From: JBBROS01 sp965213855
GTDB taxonomy: Bacteria > Pseudomonadota > Alphaproteobacteria > Acetobacterales > Acetobacteraceae
DNA: 64,000 bases
Direction of reading: 5' to 3'
Assembly: GCA_965213855.1 (NCBI GenBank)
Contig: CBDCAA010000007.1
Location: 372,001 to 436,000 of the forward strand
In this document: positions 51,641 through 59,731 of the stretch, piece by piece
Numbering within the stretch: the first letter of the stretch is position 1
Layout of the letters: every line of letters begins with the position of its first letter
Notes under the pieces: model-generated
The model's input: only the letters and a program-made list of their open reading frames with translations
What the model was told of the DNA's origin: nothing
The model's database searches: none
Program-made: the position numbers and the translations under genes

Positions 51641-51659
51641 TTGAAGCCGAACTGTCCCG

Positions 51660-52421
51660 CTACTTGTCGGCGATATACATCGTCGCTTCGCCGAACCATC
51701 GCGTCCGGAACGCGATCCGCACGGGGATTTTCGGCCCGCCCGGCGCCACTGCCGCCAGCCACGCCGTTCCCATCTGCGGCCGCGCCAGCTCCGCCCGATC
51801 CTCGTCCAAGGTGAACCCGCCCAACTGCCGGCCGACGAACGCGCACCGCGTCGTCATGCCCGCGAAGCTCGACCGACCCGTCCGCTCCAGCGCCTGCTCG
51901 CCCTCCGTACGCGCCTCCAGCACGCTCAGCCGGCGGCCGTCGAACGTCGTCACCCGCCCCTCGCATCGTCCCGTCGTGTTGACCTGGTGGATCAGCTCCG
52001 CCATCGCGCTCAGCGTGTCCACCGTGTCCCGCTGCTGCTCGGCCGCCACCGGCTCACGCTCGCTCTCGTTCGGCGGCTGCAACTGCCGCACCAGCGGCTG
52101 ACCGTTCACGTAGTCGATCTGCGTCACCCGCGTGCCGCCCCGGAGAGTCCCGCTGCTGTAGAAGCGCCCTGGCGCCGGCCGGCCGGCCACGAACCGGCCT
52201 TGCACCGTGCTGGCGATGTGGCTGCTCAGGAACAGCCGCAGCCCACCAACGGTCTGGAACTCCAGCCGCACCCGATACTGGTCCGGTTGCACGTCAAAGT
52301 CGGCGTCCATGTCCACCACGTTCACCCCGGCCGCGTAGGCCTCGTAATGCGCCTCGACCGCGCCCGCCGGCCCGGATGCCACGGCAAGCATCGCAACGGC
52401 AAAGACCACCGATCGCGTCAT
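51660..52421 (-). CDS. DUF3108 periplasmic protein
   Basis: A 253-residue exported protein with a signal peptide (SVVFAVAMLAVASGPAGAVE) and the DUF3108 pattern: a beta-rich domain opening HYEAYAAGVNVVDMDADFDV, YRVRLEFQTVGG, then CEGRVTTFDGRRL, and a C-terminal VRIAFRTRWFGEATMY. The fold is lipocalin-like and the function of the family is unknown. Two Cys residues (in GRCEGR and TRCAF) could form a disulfide. Confidence 0.75.
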   Translation of the reverse strand: MTRSVVFAVAMLAVASGPAGAVEAHYEAYAAGVNVVDMDADFDVQPDQYRVRLEFQTVGGLRLFLSSHIASTVQGRFVAGRPAPGRFYSSGTLRGGTRVTQIDYVNGQPLVRQLQPPNESEREPVAAEQQRDTVDTLSAMAELIHQVNTTGRCEGRVTTFDGRRLSVLEARTEGEQALERTGRSSFAGMTTRCAFVGRQLGGFTLDEDRAELARPQMGTAWLAAVAPGGPKIPVRIAFRTRWFGEATMYIADK

Positions 52422-52501
52422 CCCACACACCCTCCAAGGCCCGCCCCAACTTGACACCGCGCCCCCGCCTGGGCGACACACCGCCGCTCCGGCACCGGAC
52501 C

Positions 52502-52576
52502 GGGCGCGTAGCTCAGCGGTAGAGCATTCGCTTCACACGCGAAGGGTCACAGGTTCAATCCCTGTCGCGCCCACCA
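52502..52576 (+). tRNA. tRNA-Val (anticodon CAC)
   Basis: A complete cloverleaf. The acceptor stem GGGCGCG pairs with CGCGCCC, the D-arm is GCTCAGCGGTAGAGC, and the anticodon stem TTCGC/GCGAA encloses the loop TTCACAC (anticodon CAC). The T-arm has GTTCAATC and the encoded 3' end is ACCA. Its last 22 bases overlap, antisense, the end of the M20 peptidase gene. Confidence 0.96.
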
Positions 52577-53994
52577 GCAGCGAACGGCACGCCGGGCTCG
52601 CCCAGATCCCACCACAGCCCGGCCATCGCCGCGATCCCTTCGCGCGCCGGGCCAACCAGCAGGTGCTCATCCGGCCCGTGCTGCTTGCAGCCGTTGTAGC
52701 TGTGCGGCACCCACAGCAGCTGCACGCCCAGATGGTCCATGAACACGTCGTTCGGCAGTCCGCCGCCGCTGTTCGGGATCACCTGCACCCGCTTGCCGAG
52801 AGTCCGCTCCATGCTTCGGGCGGCCCAGCCCACCCACGGGCTATCCGGGTCGCTCCGCCGTGCCGGCATCCGGATGCCATAGGGCACGATGGTCACCTCC
52901 GGGAACCCGGTCTCGTCCAGATGCCGCCGCAACGACGCCTCGAACGTATGCGGGTCGACGTCCACTGTGTAACGGATCTGGCAATGCGCCACCGCGTTCG
53001 GCGCCACCGCGTTCACCGGCCGCTCCGGCCGCCCACTCAACAGGCTCAGAACGATGAAGCTCGTCCAGCCATAGATCTTCTCCGCCGGGGTCAGTCCCGG
53101 CTCGCCCCAATCCGGGTCGATCGTCGCCGCCCCCGGTTCGCTTTCCAAGGTGCAGCCGGCCAGCAGGCTCCGCATCGAGTTCGAGATTCCTGCCGGCAGC
53201 CAGTCCCGCACGAGGATCTTGCCATGCCGGTCGGCAATCCCGGCGATGGCGTGGCTCAGCACGATGGCCGGGTCGGTCGTCATCCCGCCCCAGTTGCCGG
53301 AGTGCACCCCACCCGGCCGCACGTCGGCCACCAGGTCGAAGTGGAACGTTCCACGTGTGCCCGTGCTCACCGTCGGCAGCCCTGCCGCCACCCGGGGCCC
53401 ATCGCTCGCCAGCAGCACATCGGCGGCGAGCAGCGCCCGGTTCGCAGCGACCAGCTCGCTCAACCCCTTCGACCCGCTCTCCTCACCGGTTTCGAGGATC
53501 AGCTTCACGTCGTAGCCGAGCCGGCCGCCCCGCTCGGCGATCACCGCCTCCAGCGCGCTCAGGTTGATTGCGTGCTGCCCCTTATTGTCCGCCGAGCCGC
53601 GGCCATACCAGCGATCCCCCTCCCGCGTCAGCGTCCAAGGATCCAGCCCGGCGCGCCACTGGTCCTCCAGCCCGCGGACCGTATCGCCGTGCCCATAGGT
53701 GATGACCGTCAACACCCTTGCCTTCGCCTCACCCCCCTCGATCCGCTCCGCCAGCAAGATCGGCCCGGAGCCGGCCACCGGGTTCGCGTGCACCGCATAG
53801 GTAAATCCCAACCGTGCCAGCAGCGGCGCGATCCCCTCCTCGAGGTACCGCGGCAGCTCGGCCGCGAACTCGGGATCCTGGCTCGTGCTCCGGATCGCGA
53901 CCAGGCCAGCCAGCCGCGCCTCGAACCCGCCCTCGTCGAAGAACCGGGTCGCCCGATCGAGCGCACCCTGTCTGCTGCCCACGACCGGCGTCAC
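52555..53994 (-). CDS. M20-family metallopeptidase (dipeptidase-like)
   Basis: A 479-residue protein with M20 motifs: TYGHGDTVRGLEDQW (metal His and Asp), WYGRGSADNKGQHAINLSAL (bridging Asp), LILETGEESGSKGL (catalytic Glu pair), GTFHFDLVADVRPGGVHSGN (dimerisation domain) and a late HGPDEHLLV (metal His). It is the ArgE/CPG2/peptidase-dimerisation type without a signal peptide. The start is a GTG overlapping the MAPEG gene stop. The last residues (GGRDRD) and the TGA are encoded by the complement of the tRNA-Val 3' end. Confidence 0.88.
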   Translation of the reverse strand: MTPVVGSRQGALDRATRFFDEGGFEARLAGLVAIRSTSQDPEFAAELPRYLEEGIAPLLARLGFTYAVHANPVAGSGPILLAERIEGGEAKARVLTVITYGHGDTVRGLEDQWRAGLDPWTLTREGDRWYGRGSADNKGQHAINLSALEAVIAERGGRLGYDVKLILETGEESGSKGLSELVAANRALLAADVLLASDGPRVAAGLPTVSTGTRGTFHFDLVADVRPGGVHSGNWGGMTTDPAIVLSHAIAGIADRHGKILVRDWLPAGISNSMRSLLAGCTLESEPGAATIDPDWGEPGLTPAEKIYGWTSFIVLSLLSGRPERPVNAVAPNAVAHCQIRYTVDVDPHTFEASLRRHLDETGFPEVTIVPYGIRMPARRSDPDSPWVGWAARSMERTLGKRVQVIPNSGGGLPNDVFMDHLGVQLLWVPHSYNGCKQHGPDEHLLVGPAREGIAAMAGLWWDLGEPGVPFAAGGRDRD

Positions 53995-54383
53995 GTCAGC
54001 GCCAACAGAACCATCGCGATCCCGGCCACCGACACGACGTACGCGATCGTCCGCGGCCCTGGAATCCCCGACGCATACAGCGGGATGAACGCCACCCGCG
54101 CCCAGAAATACAGCTGCACCCCCCACACCGTCAGCCAGCTATGCCGTCCGGCCGCATGCGCCGCCAGCACCGCCGCGGCGAAGAACGGGAAGGTTTGCAT
54201 GAAATTCGCGAACGACCGCTGGATCCGCGCCGGAACCCCGGTCAGCGGCTTGCCCTCGTCCCGCGGGCTCAGCCCGTAGGCGATCCCATGCTGCAGGATG
54301 ATCATCTGCCCCGTCGTCAAAGCGTGCGCCAACCCCAGCACGACCGCCCAGGCCAGTATCGTCAATTCGATGGTCACACGCAT
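53991..54383 (-). CDS. MAPEG-family membrane protein
   Basis: A 130-residue protein with four helices and the MAPEG pattern: LTGVPARIQRSFANFMQTFP with the RSF.N motif and FFAAAVLAAHAAG, then VQLYFWARVAFIPLYASGIP. The family includes glutathione-dependent membrane enzymes in eukaryotes; bacterial members are mostly uncharacterised. GGAGG lies directly before the annotated ATG, so a GTG six bases further in may be the real start. It is coupled to the M20 gene by a GTGA overlap. Confidence 0.82.
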   Translation of the reverse strand: MRVTIELTILAWAVVLGLAHALTTGQMIILQHGIAYGLSPRDEGKPLTGVPARIQRSFANFMQTFPFFAAAVLAAHAAGRHSWLTVWGVQLYFWARVAFIPLYASGIPGPRTIAYVVSVAGIAMVLLALT

Positions 54384-54475
54384 CCTCCGGGAACCGTCGT
54401 CACAACGCCGGCTCAAGCTGGCGGTTCGGCCCCGCCCACCCTACCTGCATCGATAGTCGTCAGGAGCCCGAAAAC

Positions 54476-55153
54476 ATGCCCACCGCCCTTATCCTCGGCG
54501 CCTCCCGCGGGCTCGGCCTCGCCCTCGCCCAAGAATTCGTCGCCCGCGGCTGGGATGTCGTCGCCACCGCCCGTGCGTCCTCCGGCACAAAGCTGCACGA
54601 TCTCGCCAATGCGCAACTGTCCATCGAGACGCTGGAACTCACCGACCCGGCCAGTCTCGCCGCTCTGCGTGCCCGCCTGAAGGACAGCCGCATCGACCTC
54701 CTCTTTGTCAATGCCGGGGTCAGCAATGGCCAGGGCGACCGCGTCGCCGCCGCATCGACGGACGAGTTCAACCGCATCATGGTGACCAACGCCCTCAGCC
54801 CGATGCGTGCCATCGACGCCCTGCAGCACCTCGTGCCCCCCACCGGCACCATCGGCGTCATGTCCTCCAGCCTCGGCAGTGTCGCCCTCAACACGCGCGG
54901 CGGCTGGGAGACGTACCGCGCCAGCAAGGCCGCGCTGAACACCATGATGCGCAGCTTCGCCGCCACCCACGCCGACGACGCCCGCACCCTCATCGTCGCC
55001 GACCCCGGCTGGGTCCGGACCGACATGGGCGGCCCGGGCGCCAGCCTTGGCGTCGAGGACAGCATCCCCAGGCTCGTCGACACCATCACCGGCCAATCCG
55101 GCAAGCCCGGCCTGCAATACCTCAACTACAAGGGCGATACCCTGCCCTGGTAG
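54476..55153 (+). CDS. Short-chain dehydrogenase/reductase
   Basis: A 225-residue Rossmann-fold oxidoreductase: ALILGASRGLGLALAQEFVA (NAD(P) loop), DLLFVNAGVSNG, a Ser block in GVMSSSLGSVAL, and the catalytic YRASKAALN. It is of the short, single-domain SDR class in which the substrate is rarely predictable. It diverges from the MAPEG gene. Confidence 0.88.
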   Translation: MPTALILGASRGLGLALAQEFVARGWDVVATARASSGTKLHDLANAQLSIETLELTDPASLAALRARLKDSRIDLLFVNAGVSNGQGDRVAAASTDEFNRIMVTNALSPMRAIDALQHLVPPTGTIGVMSSSLGSVALNTRGGWETYRASKAALNTMMRSFAATHADDARTLIVADPGWVRTDMGGPGASLGVEDSIPRLVDTITGQSGKPGLQYLNYKGDTLPW

Positions 55154-55220
55154 CGGCGCAGTTTGGCGACTCGGGCGGGAGCCGACCGCCTGTGTGCCCG
55201 ACGGGCCGACGCGGCGAACC

Positions 55221-55784
55221 TTAGCCGCTCGCGGGACGGCCAGGAGCCCCTCCGCGGGCGGCCGGGGTCACGACCTGGTCCGCCAACACGCGGAAGAACT
55301 GCTTGATGAAGATGTCACTCCCGGCCTGGAGCAGCGCCCGGCCCACCAGCGCGACCGGGCCGGCCACCCGGCCGCGGTAGCGCCACCCGACCCGCGTGCA
55401 GCCTCCCTCGACCGCAGACAGCGTCACGTGTGCCGACGCCGTACCCCGGCCTAAGCCCCCCGCCGCCTGGCCCTCGAGGTCCAGCGCATGCGGCGGCCGT
55501 ACGTTGGACAGGTCCAGCTCCGCTACGTAACGGCCGCGCCACCGGCCCACGCCGAACGAGATCAGTGCCGTGAAGTGGCCATCGCCGGTGCGCGACACGT
55601 GATCGGCGTTCGGGATCGCGATCCGCAGCACCGCCGGGTCGAGCAGGGCGGCCCATAGATCGTCGGGTGCGGCGCGTAGGACGGCGCTCCCGCTTCCGGA
55701 CAGCGCCTGGTCTCTCAATCCCGGTCTCGCACCGGGTTCGGAGCGCTCACCTCCCAGGCAGTCACGTCTTGCCGCGGCCGGCAC
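55221..55784 (-). CDS. SRPBCC-family protein (CoxG-like)
   Basis: A 187-residue protein whose core (about 30-175) has the START-like pattern of CoxG/SRPBCC proteins: GSAVLRAAPDDLWAALLDPA and VLRIAIPNADHVSRTG, a Gly-Arg strand (VGRWRGRYVAELDL) and a long closing helix. It probably binds a hydrophobic ligand, perhaps at the membrane. Its real start may be downstream, since the first 25 residues overlap the ArsR gene and are atypical. Confidence 0.65.
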   Translation of the reverse strand: MPAAARRDCLGGERSEPGARPGLRDQALSGSGSAVLRAAPDDLWAALLDPAVLRIAIPNADHVSRTGDGHFTALISFGVGRWRGRYVAELDLSNVRPPHALDLEGQAAGGLGRGTASAHVTLSAVEGGCTRVGWRYRGRVAGPVALVGRALLQAGSDIFIKQFFRVLADQVVTPAARGGAPGRPASG

Positions 55785-56082
55785 GCGCAGACATCGCCGC
55801 GCTCTCGCGCTTGAGCGGCCGGCTTTTGGGGCATGCTTCCTGGGCGAAGCCGTGCAGCGTGTTGATCAGGCTGTCCGGGACTTGCCGGTAGAAGATGAAT
55901 TGGCCCCGCCGCTCGCTTGCCACCAGCCCAGCCGCCTCCAGGATCGACAGATGCTGCGAAATGGACGCCTTCGACATGTCGAAGCGCGAGGCGATCTCCC
56001 CAGCGTTCAGTTCGGCGTGGGAGAGGTAGGCGAGGATCTGCCGCCTGACGGACGACGCCAGGGCTTCGAATACACGCTGCAT
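55762..56082 (-). CDS. ArsR-family regulator
   Basis: A 106-residue winged-helix repressor: VFEALASSVRRQILAYLSHA, ELNAGEIASRFDMSKASISQ, HLSILEAAGLVASERRGQFI, FYRQVPDSLINTLHGF. No metal-binding cysteines are seen in the usual positions, so it may sense a non-metal signal. It overlaps the SRPBCC gene on the same strand and diverges from the desaturase genes across two similar palindromes. The ATG start is preferred over an upstream TTG that would overlap an operator. Confidence 0.82.
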   Translation of the reverse strand: MQRVFEALASSVRRQILAYLSHAELNAGEIASRFDMSKASISQHLSILEAAGLVASERRGQFIFYRQVPDSLINTLHGFAQEACPKSRPLKRESAAMSARAGRGKT

Positions 56083-56092
56083 GCCCTGCTGT

Positions 56093-56151
56093 TTAGGTGA
56101 TGAGCTAACCGTTGACAAGCGCGCACGCCTGGCATTTAGTTCATTTCCTAA
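56093..56151. promoter_or_regulatory. Twin operator-like palindromes between arsR-type and desaturase genes
   Basis: Two 16-base sites of the form TTAG-N8-CTAA lie 43 bases apart: TTAGGTGATGAGCTAA at 56093 and TTAGTTCATTTCCTAA at 56136. They are the only AT-rich inverted repeats in the divergent region, a natural target for the adjacent ArsR-family dimer. Confidence 0.6.
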
Positions 56152-56171
56152 CTACCGAAACAGGCCGCATC

Positions 56172-57098
56172 GTGACCGAGCAACCCCGCTGCACCTCCAC
56201 CCCGCGCATGATCGCCGACGCGCAGACCTCCGCCGCCGAGGGACGGATCGAGTGGGCGCCGGCGAAGTCCCTCTGGACCGGCGGGATGCTGCTGGCCGCC
56301 CTGCTGCTCGGGCCAGTCTTCGTGACGCCGGGCGCCGTCGCGCTGTTCGCGGCCACCACGGTCGTGACCTTGTGCGCCGGGCACTCGGTCGGCATGCATC
56401 GCCTGCTGGTGCACCGCAGCTTCTCGGCGCGGCCATGGGTCGAGTACGGCCTCGTGTATCTCGGGACGCTCGTGGGCATGGCGGGTCCGGTCGGCATGAT
56501 GCGCCTGCACGACATGCGCGACTGGGCGCAGCGGCAGCCCGCGTGCCATGCCTTGCACGCCAATCGCCTCCCGCTCCTGCGGGACGCGCTGCTGCAGATG
56601 CATTCGCGCCTGGTCCTGACGCACCCTCCACGCTTCGTGGTCGAGCCGAGGGTATCGCAAGACCCGGTGTTCCGGTTGCTGGAAGCGACTTGGATGCTGC
56701 AGCAGCTCCCCTGGGCCGGCGTGTTCTATGCGATAGGCGGCTTGCCCTGGCTGGTTTGGGGCATTCCAGTCCGGATCGCCGTCTCGCTGACCGGGCATTG
56801 GCTGGTGGTCCACCTCACCCACCGCAACGGCCCGCAAGGCTGGGTGGTCGACGGCGAGTCCGTGCAGGGTCACGACCTGCCGGCCGCGTCGTGGCTGACC
56901 TTCGGGGAGGCGTGGCATTCGACCCATCATGCATGGCCGGATTCGGCCCGCCTCGGTCTCGAGCCGGGCCAGGCCGACCCTGGCTGGATGCTGCTGCGGG
57001 GCCTGGAGCGTCTGGGCCTCGTCTGGGATCTCAAGCAGCCCGCCACCCTGCAGGCGCGCCCCGGCGTTCGCCAGCTGCACGCGACGGCCGAGGCATGA
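56172..57098 (+). CDS. Fatty-acid desaturase-like membrane enzyme, copy 1
   Basis: A 308-residue membrane protein of the acyl-CoA/acyl-lipid desaturase fold. Histidine boxes are CAGHSVGMHRLLVHRSF (the first), RLHDMRDWAQRQ with HALHANR (where the second HxxHH is degenerate), and FGEAWHSTHHAWPDSARLGL (the third, HxxHH). Four or so hydrophobic segments are present. The di-iron centre would introduce a double bond, but the altered second box suggests a divergent reaction. The start is a GTG downstream of the operator sites. It overlaps copy 2 by ATGA. Confidence 0.75.
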   Translation: MTEQPRCTSTPRMIADAQTSAAEGRIEWAPAKSLWTGGMLLAALLLGPVFVTPGAVALFAATTVVTLCAGHSVGMHRLLVHRSFSARPWVEYGLVYLGTLVGMAGPVGMMRLHDMRDWAQRQPACHALHANRLPLLRDALLQMHSRLVLTHPPRFVVEPRVSQDPVFRLLEATWMLQQLPWAGVFYAIGGLPWLVWGIPVRIAVSLTGHWLVVHLTHRNGPQGWVVDGESVQGHDLPAASWLTFGEAWHSTHHAWPDSARLGLEPGQADPGWMLLRGLERLGLVWDLKQPATLQARPGVRQLHATAEA

Positions 57099-58141
57099 TC
57101 CGACAAGCGCCCCTGGCGACCGAAACCATGGCCCAGCCGTGCCTCTCGAGCGAGCGGATGACGGCCGATCCCGACACCTCGGCCACGGCCGGGATCGTTC
57201 GGTGGGCGCCCGCCCGATCGCTCTGGACCGGCAGCATGACCGCCGCGGCCCTGATCCTCGCGCCGGCCTTCACCACCCCCGGTGCCGTGTCGCTGTTCCT
57301 GGCGATGAGCGCGGCGACACTCTGCGCCGGGCACTCGATCGGGCTGCACCGGCTGCTGATCCACCGCAGCTTCCGCACCGGGCGGAGCGTCGAACGTGTC
57401 CTCGTCTACCTCGGCACGCTCGTCGGCATGGCGGGCCCGCTCGGCATGGTCCGCCTCCACGACATGCGCGACTGGGCCCAGCGCCAGGCCGCATGCCACC
57501 CGTACCACGCCCATCGCGCGGCCATCCTGCTGGATGCCTGGTGGCAGATGCATTGCCGCCTGGTGCTGGCGCATCCGCCTCGCTTCGTGCCGGAGCCGGC
57601 CCTGGCGGACGACGCCGTCCTGCGCTGGCTGGAGCGGACCTGGATGCTGCAGCAGCTGCCCTTGGCCGTGGTGCTGTTCGCCTTCGGCGGGATGCCGTGG
57701 CTGGTCTGGGGCGTCCCGGTCCGCGTCGCGGTCAGCCTGACGGGACACTGGCTCGTTGGTCACCTGACGCATCGGCGCGGCCCGCGATCCTGGCACGTCG
57801 ACGGCGTTGCGGTCCAAGGGCACGACCTGCCGGCCGCCGCCTTGATCACCTTCGGGGAGGCATGGCACGGCAACCATCACGCCTGGCCCGCATCCGCGCG
57901 GCTAGGGCTGGAACCCGGCCAACGCGATCCGGGCTGGTGGCTGCTCAAGGCCATGCGCCGGGCCGGATTGGCGCGGGACCTGAACGAGCCGGCCCACCTG
58001 ACGCCGCGCGCCGGCCTGCGCCGGATGACACTAGACGCGGATGGTGCGCGCGCCTGCGCCGTTAAGCACCAGCGCCATAGTCCGCGTCCGTCACCTTCTC
58101 CAGCCAATTCACCGCCGAGCCGTCCAGCTTCTCCTGGATAG
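57095..58141 (+). CDS. Fatty-acid desaturase-like membrane enzyme, copy 2
   Basis: A 348-residue tandem paralogue: CAGHSIGLHRLLIHRSFRTG, RLHDMRDWAQRQAACHPYHA and FGEAWHGNHHAWPASARLGL are all conserved with copy 1. Similarity ends near LRRMTLDADGARA; the last 35 or so residues are low-complexity (Pro, Ser, Arg) and lie antisense to the end of the cupin gene, so the original stop seems to have been lost. The two enzymes are presumably co-expressed and may form a complex or act in sequence. Confidence 0.75.
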   Translation: MIRQAPLATETMAQPCLSSERMTADPDTSATAGIVRWAPARSLWTGSMTAAALILAPAFTTPGAVSLFLAMSAATLCAGHSIGLHRLLIHRSFRTGRSVERVLVYLGTLVGMAGPLGMVRLHDMRDWAQRQAACHPYHAHRAAILLDAWWQMHCRLVLAHPPRFVPEPALADDAVLRWLERTWMLQQLPLAVVLFAFGGMPWLVWGVPVRVAVSLTGHWLVGHLTHRRGPRSWHVDGVAVQGHDLPAAALITFGEAWHGNHHAWPASARLGLEPGQRDPGWWLLKAMRRAGLARDLNEPAHLTPRAGLRRMTLDADGARACAVKHQRHSPRPSPSPANSPPSRPASPG

Positions 58142-58463
58142 CCATGTGCGTCATCGCCGTCGTCGCCGTGGCGCCATGCCAGTGCCGCTCGCCGGCCGCG
58201 AACCACACCACGTCGCCGGGGCGGATCGTCTCCACCGGCCCGCCCGCGCGCTGCGCCCAGCCGCACCCGGCCAGGACCACCAGGGTCTGGCCAAGCGGAT
58301 GCGTGTGCCAGGCCGTCCGCGCGCCGGGCTCGAACGTCACCGTGGCGCCCACGACCCGCCCGGGCTCGGCGGCCTCCAGCAACGGATCGATGCGAACGGT
58401 CCCGGTGAAGTAGGCAGCCGGCCCGACGCCGGAGGGGCGCGACCCCGCACGCTTGATGTCCAT
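58062..58463 (-). CDS. Cupin-domain protein
   Basis: A 133-residue single-domain beta-barrel with the two cupin motifs: TAWHTHPLGQTLVVLAGCGW (motif 1, two His and a Gln replacing the usual Glu spacing) and PGDVVWFAAGERHWHGAT (motif 2). It resembles small proteins found near carboxymuconolactone decarboxylase genes; the reaction is unknown. The ATG is well placed. Its 3' end overlaps the tail of desaturase copy 2 on the other strand by 80 bases. Confidence 0.85.
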   Translation of the reverse strand: MDIKRAGSRPSGVGPAAYFTGTVRIDPLLEAAEPGRVVGATVTFEPGARTAWHTHPLGQTLVVLAGCGWAQRAGGPVETIRPGDVVWFAAGERHWHGATATTAMTHMAIQEKLDGSAVNWLEKVTDADYGAGA

Positions 58464-58660
58464 TGCCACTCTCCCTTGCTGACCGGCCTGGCTGCCCACG
58501 GCCGATGAGACACAACACGCCCGACGATCAAGGGCAAGGATTGCCGATCGTGCCGCGGCCAACGCCGTTGACAACGCTGCGCGTGCGTCCCCACGCTCCC
58601 GCCAAGCACCGGCGCCCGCGCGTCACGATAATGGTGGCGCTACCCAGGGAGGAGCACGGC

Positions 58661-59731
58661 TTGGCCTCGGTCGACCTCAGCGGCATCCGCAAGGCCTATG
58701 GCCCGCTCGTCGTTGCCGACGGCATCGACCTGTCCATCGCCCATGAGGAGCTGGTCTGCCTGCTGGGCCCGTCGGGCTGCGGCAAGACCACCACGCTCCG
58801 CCTTATTGCAGGCTTCATGGCGCCCGACGCGGGCACCGTCGCCGTGGGTGGACGCGTGCTGTCCAGCCCGGCCGCGGTCGTCCCGCCGGAGCGGCGCGGC
58901 ATGTCCATGATCTTCCAGAGCTACGCCCTCTGGCCGCACATGACCGTTGCCGAGAACGTCGCCTACGGCCTGCGCGTACGCCGCATTGCCCGCGCCGACG
59001 CCGACCGCCGGGTCGCGCGCATCCTCGACATCGCCAAGCTGACGGACCTGCGCGATCGCGCCCCCGGCCAGCTCTCCGGCGGGCAGCAGCAGCGTGTCGC
59101 CCTGGCCCGCGCCCTGGTGGTCGAGCCGCAGACGCTGCTGCTGGATGAGCCGCTGTCGAACCTCGACACCAACCTGCGCGAGGAGATGCGGTTCGAGATC
59201 CGCCGGCTGCATGACGAGCTGCGCTACACCACGGTGTACGTCACCCACGACCAGGCCGAGGCGATGACGACCGCCGACCGGATCGTCGTGATGAACCGCG
59301 GCCGGGTCGAGCAGGTGGGCGCGCCCGAAGACATCTACCAGCAGCCCGGGTCCGAGTTCGTGGCGCGGTTCATCGGCGGCACCAATATCCTTCGTGGCCA
59401 CGCCGATGGCGGCGCCGTCCGGTGCGGGCCCTTGCTCATCCAGTGCGGCAACGCCCTGCCGCACGGGGCGGCCGAGCTGCCCGTCTCGATCCGCCCAAAT
59501 GACGTGGAGGTCGGCGGCGTGGACGGCGGGCCGGACGGCGCGGACGGCGCCAATGCCTTCCCGGCCACCGTCATGCGCCACACTTACCTGGGCGGCCAGC
59601 GCGACTACCTGCTTGAGTTGCCGGGCGGGGCCACCATTCGCGCCATCACCCCGCTGCGGCTCCGTGCCGAGGTCGGCAGCACGGTCGGTGTCCGCCTCCC
59701 GCCCGAACAGTGCCGGGCTTTGCCGTGCTAG
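58661..59731 (+). CDS. ABC transporter ATP-binding protein (iron/polyamine type)
   Basis: A 356-residue ATPase: Walker A LGPSGCGKTTTLRL, Q-loop FQSYALWPHMTV, signature QLSGGQQQRVALARAL, Walker B TLLLDEPLSNLD, and a C-terminal TOBE domain (about 285-350). This is the FbpC/PotA/UgpC arrangement. The start was taken at a TTG eight bases after GGAGG; an ATG ten codons upstream lacks a site. It leads the operon, and the permease gene begins inside its last codons. Confidence 0.9.
   Translation: MASVDLSGIRKAYGPLVVADGIDLSIAHEELVCLLGPSGCGKTTTLRLIAGFMAPDAGTVAVGGRVLSSPAAVVPPERRGMSMIFQSYALWPHMTVAENVAYGLRVRRIARADADRRVARILDIAKLTDLRDRAPGQLSGGQQQRVALARALVVEPQTLLLDEPLSNLDTNLREEMRFEIRRLHDELRYTTVYVTHDQAEAMTTADRIVVMNRGRVEQVGAPEDIYQQPGSEFVARFIGGTNILRGHADGGAVRCGPLLIQCGNALPHGAAELPVSIRPNDVEVGGVDGGPDGADGANAFPATVMRHTYLGGQRDYLLELPGGATIRAITPLRLRAEVGSTVGVRLPPEQCRALPC

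Noticed and set aside
52663..54279. A long plus-strand frame after the tRNA
   Set aside because: It is the complement of the M20 peptidase and MAPEG genes, which carry full family motifs.
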